A stretch of DNA of 64,000 bases from Sphingobacterium sp. R2. Lineage in GTDB: Bacteria > Bacteroidota > Bacteroidia > Sphingobacteriales > Sphingobacteriaceae. The DNA is taken from assembly GCF_040760075.1 (NCBI RefSeq), contig NZ_CP142884.1:4464001-4528000 (forward strand). The letters are read 5' to 3'. Below the pieces are notes generated by a model. It did no database searches. It had not been told where the DNA came from and worked only from the letters and a program-made list of their open reading frames with translations. Position numbers and translations under genes: made by a program. This document shows positions 59,313-64,000 of the stretch, one piece after another. Numbering within the stretch: position 1 is the first letter of the stretch; the number at the start of each line of letters is the position of its first letter.

Positions 59313-60614
59313 ATGAGAACTATATTTTTTGCATTATCTTCATCGCTCCTATTACTGTCCTGCCAACAAGCTGGTGGTAAAGTTTCTACGAACAATTTAC
59401 AAGACAGCATCCAAAAAGATAGCAGCTTCCATATTGTCAAAGATATGGCTACGAACATCATCAAAAGCGGATTCAATGCGGGGGATGGATACAGTGAGGT
59501 ATGGATTAGAGACTACAATACATTTATCACCTTAGCAACAAAAGTACATCCCCATGAACAGATCAAAGATCAACTGGCTTTGTTCTTTAAGCTACAAGGT
59601 TCTGATGGTAATATTGCCGATGGTTTTGTCAAAAAGTCCAGCTTAAAAAATAGCGTATCGGACTATTACACAATCACCAGCACCTTGGCTCCTGATTATG
59701 CTGCACATAAAAACACCGTTGAAACAGACCAAGAATCCTCTTTAATTCAAGCGGTACATAAATATATCGTTGCAACTAAAGACAAGGCTTTTCTAAATGA
59801 AAAAATTGGTGATGCAACTGTAAAGGATCGCATGGAACATGCTTTGCAATTTTTATTGGACAAACGTTATAATGCTACTTATGGTTTACTTTGGGGCGCA
59901 ACCACGGTTGATTGGGGCGGCGTTCAACCCGAGCATGACTGGGGTGTCCATCTCGATGAAAATTCGCATATTGCTTTGGACATCTACGACAATGCGATGT
60001 TTTTGATTGCCCTTGACAACTACATGGATCTACTTCCTGAGAAAAAAGAAAAATGGGGAAAAATCAGAGCTTCCATAGCAAGTAATACCATGAAACACCT
60101 TTGGGATGAAAAGAATCAGAAGTTTATTCCCCATATTTATATCAAAGGCTCTCCATTTGCGGCTGATTTTGATGAAAATCAAATCTATTATCATGGTGGA
60201 ACAGCTATCGCTATTGAGGCAAATTTACTTAGCAAAGAGCAAATAAAAGTTTCATTGGATAAAATGATTAAAAATGTAAAAGACGCTGGTGCGGCAACAA
60301 TTGGACTTACCGTGTACCCAACTTATCCTGCAGGTTCATTTAAAAACAAAGGCATGTATCCGTATGGTTATCAAAATGGTGGGGACTGGACCTGGTTCGG
60401 TGGGCGTATGATTCAGCAGCTCGTTAAAAATGGTTTTCAACAGGAAGCTTATGAACAAATACAGCCGATGCTTGCCCGTGTTATCAAAAATAAAGGTTTT
60501 TATGAATGGTACACAAAAGATAATAAACCAGAAGGTTCAGGAACTTTTAGAGGTGAAGCAGGTGTGCTTTACGGTGCTATCGAATTACTGGAAAATATAG
60601 AAGCAAAAAGATAA
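59313..60614 (+). CDS. Six-hairpin glycosidase-like lipoprotein, paralogue of 53902-55233
   Basis: A 433-residue protein starting with a lipoprotein signal (MRTIFFALSSSLLLLSC; lipobox LLSC). It shares the same conserved blocks as the gene at 53902: GFNAGDGYSEVWIRDYNTF, NTVETDQESSLIQ, LLWGATTVDWGGVQP, IYYHGGTAIAIEA, and YQNGGDWTWFGGRMIQQLV. It follows the mannose isomerase gene by 30 bases as last gene of the operon. The lipid anchor places it at the membrane, whereas its paralogue appears soluble, so the pair may act on different sides or on successive products of mannoside breakdown. Confidence 0.78.
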   Translation: MRTIFFALSSSLLLLSCQQAGGKVSTNNLQDSIQKDSSFHIVKDMATNIIKSGFNAGDGYSEVWIRDYNTFITLATKVHPHEQIKDQLALFFKLQGSDGNIADGFVKKSSLKNSVSDYYTITSTLAPDYAAHKNTVETDQESSLIQAVHKYIVATKDKAFLNEKIGDATVKDRMEHALQFLLDKRYNATYGLLWGATTVDWGGVQPEHDWGVHLDENSHIALDIYDNAMFLIALDNYMDLLPEKKEKWGKIRASIASNTMKHLWDEKNQKFIPHIYIKGSPFAADFDENQIYYHGGTAIAIEANLLSKEQIKVSLDKMIKNVKDAGAATIGLTVYPTYPAGSFKNKGMYPYGYQNGGDWTWFGGRMIQQLVKNGFQQEAYEQIQPMLARVIKNKGFYEWYTKDNKPEGSGTFRGEAGVLYGAIELLENIEAKR

Positions 60615-60954
60615 ACATGAGTTGTTTATTATTGCAAAAGCTATCGTGTATAGACCCAGCGAAAAATTGGACATTGAACTGTACGCTGAAATTTATTAAG
60701 GCATAGCAACCAAATCCTTCATGATTTTAATAAATTGTGCTCCGCAGAAGTTGCCGGCAGCGTTTCAACAAATATGCGCTATAAAGGCAATTACGTTGGA
60801 AAATTAGAATTATTTTAGCCCTTTGACAATAGTTAGCCTAAAAATGTCTGCACGATACTCGACTGCACTGCTCATCAATTTCAATAGCATTTAGAGCGAA
60901 AAAAAGCGTTTCAAAAATTAATTGAAACGCTTTTCAGTATGCTAAAGCGACTGC
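60615..60954. other. 340-base gap between glycosidase and nitroreductase genes
   Basis: Holds a degenerate sequence at 60649-60677 similar to one at 17365-17395 and a terminator at 60899-60935. There are no recognisable genes. The first 285 bases could be a decayed element. Confidence 0.4.
60899..60935 (-). terminator. Terminator of the nitroreductase gene
   Basis: AAAAGCGTTTCAA (60902-60914) pairs with TTGAAACGCTTTT (60922-60934) across 7 bases; a run of seven A residues on + (60899-60905) gives the T-run on the minus strand. It can also act on + strand transcripts. Confidence 0.88.
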
Positions 60955-61590
60955 CTAGGCGAGTTCGATCAAAAATTCTTCTTTTGGAAGTCTAAACTTT
61001 TTCAATTTTAACAACCAGTCTTCCCCTTCCATACGATATCCCAAAGGGAGCATGGTCGCGCTCTTCAATCCAAGTTTGTCCAATCCTAGCAATTGATCCA
61101 ACTCCACATTTGAAAAACCTTCCATTGGTGTGGCATCAATACCTAGTTCTGCCGCTTGTGCAATTGCCAAACCAAAAGCAATGTAAGCTTGTTTTGCCGC
61201 ATGTGCAGCCTGCTGCTCTTCGGTAAAAGTCGCCAATTGTGCTTTTAAATTATTCTTATATTCATCTGTTGTATCAAGTGGTAAACCACGTGATGCATTC
61301 ATTTGGTCAAAAGTACTATCAATTCGATCGTCCGTATATTTATCCCACCCTGCAAATACCAGCAAATGCGAACTATCAGCAACAATCTGCTGTCCCCAGG
61401 CTATGGGTACTATTTTTTCTTTTAATTCCTGATTTTTAATCACGATTACACGAAACTGCTGAAGCCCAGAGGAACTGGGAGCCATTCGCGCAGCTTCCAA
61501 AATCTTGTCTACATCTTGTTGAGCGACCTTTTTCGAAGGATCGTATTTTTTTGTGGCATAGCGCCACTCCAGATTATCTAATAACGCCAT
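60955..61590 (-). CDS. NAD(P)H-dependent nitroreductase-family oxidoreductase
   Basis: A 211-residue flavoprotein similar to NfsB. Visible blocks are WRYATKKYDP at the N terminus (FMN-binding arginine-serine-like region), AARMAPSSSGLQQFRVIVI, AYIAFGLAIAQAAELGIDATPMEGF, and MLPLGYRMEGEDW. It reduces nitro-compounds or quinones with NAD(P)H in the cytoplasm. It is a single-gene unit; in function it could relate to the quinone-detoxification operon at 13939-15860, but the two are far apart. Confidence 0.9.
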   Translation of the reverse strand: MALLDNLEWRYATKKYDPSKKVAQQDVDKILEAARMAPSSSGLQQFRVIVIKNQELKEKIVPIAWGQQIVADSSHLLVFAGWDKYTDDRIDSTFDQMNASRGLPLDTTDEYKNNLKAQLATFTEEQQAAHAAKQAYIAFGLAIAQAAELGIDATPMEGFSNVELDQLLGLDKLGLKSATMLPLGYRMEGEDWLLKLKKFRLPKEEFLIELA

Positions 61591-61850
61591 TTTTGTTCTA
61601 ATTTAAATGATCGATAGCAACTCATTAAAAGTTATGTAAAGATACATAAAAAATCAAATGTCTAAACATCAAAAATCAGGGGGTGAAACTGTTGACTAAT
61701 TTTCGTTATTTAATTGTCGTATATTTGCTTTTATCGGAATTAAATCGCAGTTTTAATCGAATTAAATTAAGAACTTCATATCGGTTTATATTCCAATAGA
61801 ACCACATGGTGTGGAAACAGATTTTACATGCTTCACAATAAATAGTAGCG

Positions 61851-62612
61851 ATGTCCATAACGAATGAAACCGAATTAACAGGCATGCAAAAAGCGAGCAA
61901 TGCTGTTGCAAAGACGTTAAAATCCATGATAGAATATGCTCAAGTGGGAATGTCTACGAAAGAGCTTGACGAATATGGAGCCGAAATATTACAAAGCATG
62001 GGTGCAAATTCTGCTCCAGCACTTACGTATGGATTTCCTGGCTATACCTGTATTAGTATAAACAACGAATTTTGTCACGGAGTACCGCATGCGGAAAGGA
62101 TACTGCAAGAGGGTGATTTGATTAATATTGATGTATCTGCAGAGCTTGACGGCTATTGGGCTGATAATGGATGTTCCTTTATTATCGGAAAAGATATACA
62201 TCAACATGAAAAATTAGTAACAGCGTCCAAAGAAATTCTTCAAAAGGCAATAAGTAACATTCGAGGCGGCGTAAAAATAGCAGACATTGGACATCTTATT
62301 GAAAATGAAGCTAAAAAAAGAGGTTATAAAGTTATCAAAAATCTTGGTGGTCATGGTGTGGGAAAAAGTCTGCACGAAGAGCCTAATGAATTGCTGAATT
62401 ATAAAAATCGCTTCGATCAACGCAGATTTCGTAAAAACACTGTGGTTGCTATTGAAACCTTTATCTCAACAGCTTCTACGTACGCGACTGAACTCAGTGA
62501 CGGCTGGACAATGGTTGGCGATAAGGGCGGGTTCATGGCCCAGCATGAACACACGATTCTGATTACTGATGGCTCTCCTATTATATTAACTGCAGAAAAT
62601 GCATTTTTTTAG
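61851..62612 (+). CDS. map: Methionine aminopeptidase, type I
   Basis: A 253-residue enzyme that removes N-terminal methionine. The five metal ligands are visible: NIDVSAELDGYWADNG (two Asp), GHGVGKSLHEEP (His), AIETFIS (Glu) and AQHEHTILIT (Glu); the substrate-binding histidine lies in FCHGVPH. The family usually has one copy in the ribosomal-protein cluster; this stand-alone gene is probably an additional copy, but the rest of the genome is not visible. It has no operon partner. Confidence 0.92.
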   Translation: MSITNETELTGMQKASNAVAKTLKSMIEYAQVGMSTKELDEYGAEILQSMGANSAPALTYGFPGYTCISINNEFCHGVPHAERILQEGDLINIDVSAELDGYWADNGCSFIIGKDIHQHEKLVTASKEILQKAISNIRGGVKIADIGHLIENEAKKRGYKVIKNLGGHGVGKSLHEEPNELLNYKNRFDQRRFRKNTVVAIETFISTASTYATELSDGWTMVGDKGGFMAQHEHTILITDGSPIILTAENAFF

Positions 62613-63133
62613 TGCTCAATAGCTAGATACTGTTAAACCATTTTAAATAATTTATTGAAAGCGACTAAAATGGCTCATTTCTTCTCACCAAGAATTTAGC
62701 CTATCAATAGTTCATAGACACTCAGCAGAACCTGAGCGATTATAAAAAAATTAGGGGCTTCTCGTATGAGAAAACCCCCAAATAATATATTTTTTATGGC
62801 TAAAATTATTAATAGCAAGTTCAACAATATCGTTTTAAGTGCTACTGTAGTAAAGATAGATTTTACTTTTCAAGAAAAAAGTGATGAAAATCACTTTTAA
62901 AAAAATTTTTTATTTCCATTGTAAACATTCCACCTTTTGCTTTACTGAAGGGTAAAGAATATGTGGCCGGACATTCCTTCCGAAATCTCACGTAGTGGCA
63001 ATACTACTAACATGGAATCGACTACTCGCGGCATAAATGTTTTACAAAATTTGGCTTAAAAATTCAGCAACAAAAGCTAAATTCGCTACATATACTCATC
63101 GCATACAAATGAAAATTTGAAATTGGAGCTATC
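62613..63133. other. 521-base gap with two hairpins and a small ORF
   Basis: Contains a hairpin AGGGGcTTCTC/GAGAAaaCCCCC (62752-62778) and a perfect hairpin AAAAGTGAT-GAAA-ATCACTTTT (62877-62898) followed by an A/T-rich run. A 34-codon frame lies between them (62796-62900). Nothing recognisable in 62901-63133 apart from promoter-like AT-rich DNA. Confidence 0.4.
62796..62900 (+). CDS. Possible 34-residue small ORF
   Basis: ATG 62796 to TAA 62898-62900 encodes a peptide starting MAKIINSKFNNIVLS and ending SDENHF. Its last codons form the perfect hairpin at 62877-62898. No ribosome-binding site and no family are recognised, so this may be chance. Confidence 0.2.
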   Translation: MAKIINSKFNNIVLSATVVKIDFTFQEKSDENHF

Positions 63134-63919
63134 ATGACATTGAAAGAACTACAACACAGTAAAATATATGGTGCGAATAATGGTGGAACGCCATTAATTG
63201 TACTTCACGGTCTATTCGGAATGGCAGACAACTGGGGATCCTTTGGCCGTGGTTTCGGGGAGAAAAGACAGGTACATTTACTCGATCTACGTAACCATGG
63301 CCGTAGCTTTCACAGTGACAACATGTCAATAGAAGTGATGGTAGACGACCTTCTTACCTATATAGCGTCTATCGGAACTGATAAAATAGTACTTTTGGGG
63401 CACTCTTTGGGTGGAAAAGTGGCCATGCAATTTGCTATCGACCATTCAGAAAAAATTGAAAAACTGATTATCGCTGATATAGCACCCAAAGCTTATCCTC
63501 CACACCATGAAGATATCTTCGATGCATTGTCTGCTGTAGCTATCACGACGTTAGAAACCCGAAAAGATGTGCAAGATAAGATTGAGCAATATTTAAGTGA
63601 CCCTGGCGTTATCCAATTTTTATTAAAGAATGTATATATCAGAGAAGATCGAAAATTAGATTGGCGCTTTAACTTGGATGTTTTAAAAAATAAATATACT
63701 GAATTTATCACTGTAGCGATAAAATCAGGAATATATAACGGTGCCACTTTATTTTTGGCGGGCGAGAAATCAAGATATATATTACCGGAAGATAGGATAA
63801 AGATCAAGGAACAATTTCCAAATGCCGAATTTAAAACTATCCCTAATGCAGGTCACTGGGTTCAAGCCGAAAATCCAAAGGTATTTGACGCTTTTGTCGC
63901 CGAATTCTTAGATCAGTAA
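63134..63919 (+). CDS. Alpha/beta-fold hydrolase (YbfF-like esterase)
   Basis: A 261-residue hydrolase. IVLHGLFGMADNWGSFGRGF carries the oxyanion hole (HGLFG), LLGHSLGGKVAMQFA the nucleophile Ser, and NAGHWVQAENP the catalytic His. The opening and DLRNHGRS motif closely resemble E. coli YbfF. The expected activity is on acyl esters or thioesters; the natural substrate is unknown. It appears to be a single-gene unit, ending near a long hairpin at the window edge. Confidence 0.88.
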   Translation: MTLKELQHSKIYGANNGGTPLIVLHGLFGMADNWGSFGRGFGEKRQVHLLDLRNHGRSFHSDNMSIEVMVDDLLTYIASIGTDKIVLLGHSLGGKVAMQFAIDHSEKIEKLIIADIAPKAYPPHHEDIFDALSAVAITTLETRKDVQDKIEQYLSDPGVIQFLLKNVYIREDRKLDWRFNLDVLKNKYTEFITVAIKSGIYNGATLFLAGEKSRYILPEDRIKIKEQFPNAEFKTIPNAGHWVQAENPKVFDAFVAEFLDQ

Positions 63920-63927
63920 ATTCATAA

Positions 63928-63998
63928 AAAGCCAATATCTATACCTATTCGCCAGTTAGTAAAACCTGTCGTGCTGGATAGACATTGGCATTTTTATT
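63928..63998 (+). terminator. Long imperfect hairpin after the hydrolase gene
   Basis: Bases AAGCCAATaTCTAT at about 63929-63942 can pair with ATAGAcATTGGC at about 63975-63990, one mismatch, and the right arm is followed by ATTTTTAT. The loop is long. It is probably the terminator of the hydrolase gene. Confidence 0.5.
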
Positions 63999-64000
63999 TC

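Overview
The window looks like chromosomal DNA from a member of the Bacteroidota, most likely Sphingobacteriaceae (Sphingobacterium or a close relative). The evidence is a low-to-moderate GC content, promoters of the Bacteroidota type (TTTG-N19/20-TAnnTTTG, seen almost perfectly at 47088-47118 and 56076-56107), few strong Shine-Dalgarno sites, a type III glutamine synthetase, GH92 mannosidase, secreted S9 peptidase, an ISAon1-type insertion sequence, and several protein forms typical of this phylum. The genus is an inference; no rRNA is present.

Layout. 1-3459: end of a thiamin operon (thiE-like fragment, thiE, thiG, thiH, thiF). 3603-13602: an exopolysaccharide-like locus. A YaiO-type outer-membrane barrel converges on a four-gene operon of hybrid histidine kinase, single-domain response regulator, membrane-anchored HEAT protein, and a 1140-residue protein that fuses a processive GT2 glycosyltransferase to an LtaS/sulfatase-type transferase. 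13939-15860: a quinone-detoxification-like operon (ring-cleaving dioxygenase, small GNAT, MhqD-like esterase). 15909-23442: Gfo/Idh/MocA oxidoreductase, cold-shock protein and DEAD-box helicase, CPA2 antiporter, a LytS/LytTR two-component pair, a small HMA-fold protein. 23561-32158: thiolase, acyl-CoA dehydrogenase, a FadJ-like fusion, and the methylcitrate-cycle operon prpBCD, together a route for fatty acid or branched-chain acyl-CoA and propionyl-CoA breakdown.

32454-34473: prfH-rtcB, a ribosome-rescue and RNA-repair pair. It is followed by a possible small transcript (about 34677-34925) and a two-lobed retropepsin/PDZ protein. 36654-38432: a phased repeat array, a decayed ISAon1-like element inserted exactly at the terminator of a tRNA-Leu(CAA) gene. 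38547-46992: SIMPL protein, S9 peptidase, glutamine synthetase III, FUSC membrane protein. 47088-51154: a SAM riboswitch driving metY-metX-hom. 51217-60614: a mannoside-use locus (GH92, two paralogous six-hairpin glycosidases, GntR/UTRA regulator, sugar porter, mannose-6-phosphate isomerase with an extra N-terminal domain) with candidate GntR operators in two divergent promoter regions. 60955-63919: nitroreductase, methionine aminopeptidase and an alpha/beta hydrolase.

The most interesting pieces are the GT2-LtaS fusion with its phosphorelay, the prfH-rtcB pair, the self-contained mannoside regulon with an unassigned glycosidase pair, and the candidate small RNA or small ORF upstream of rtcB. 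No CRISPR array, prophage or rRNA was seen.
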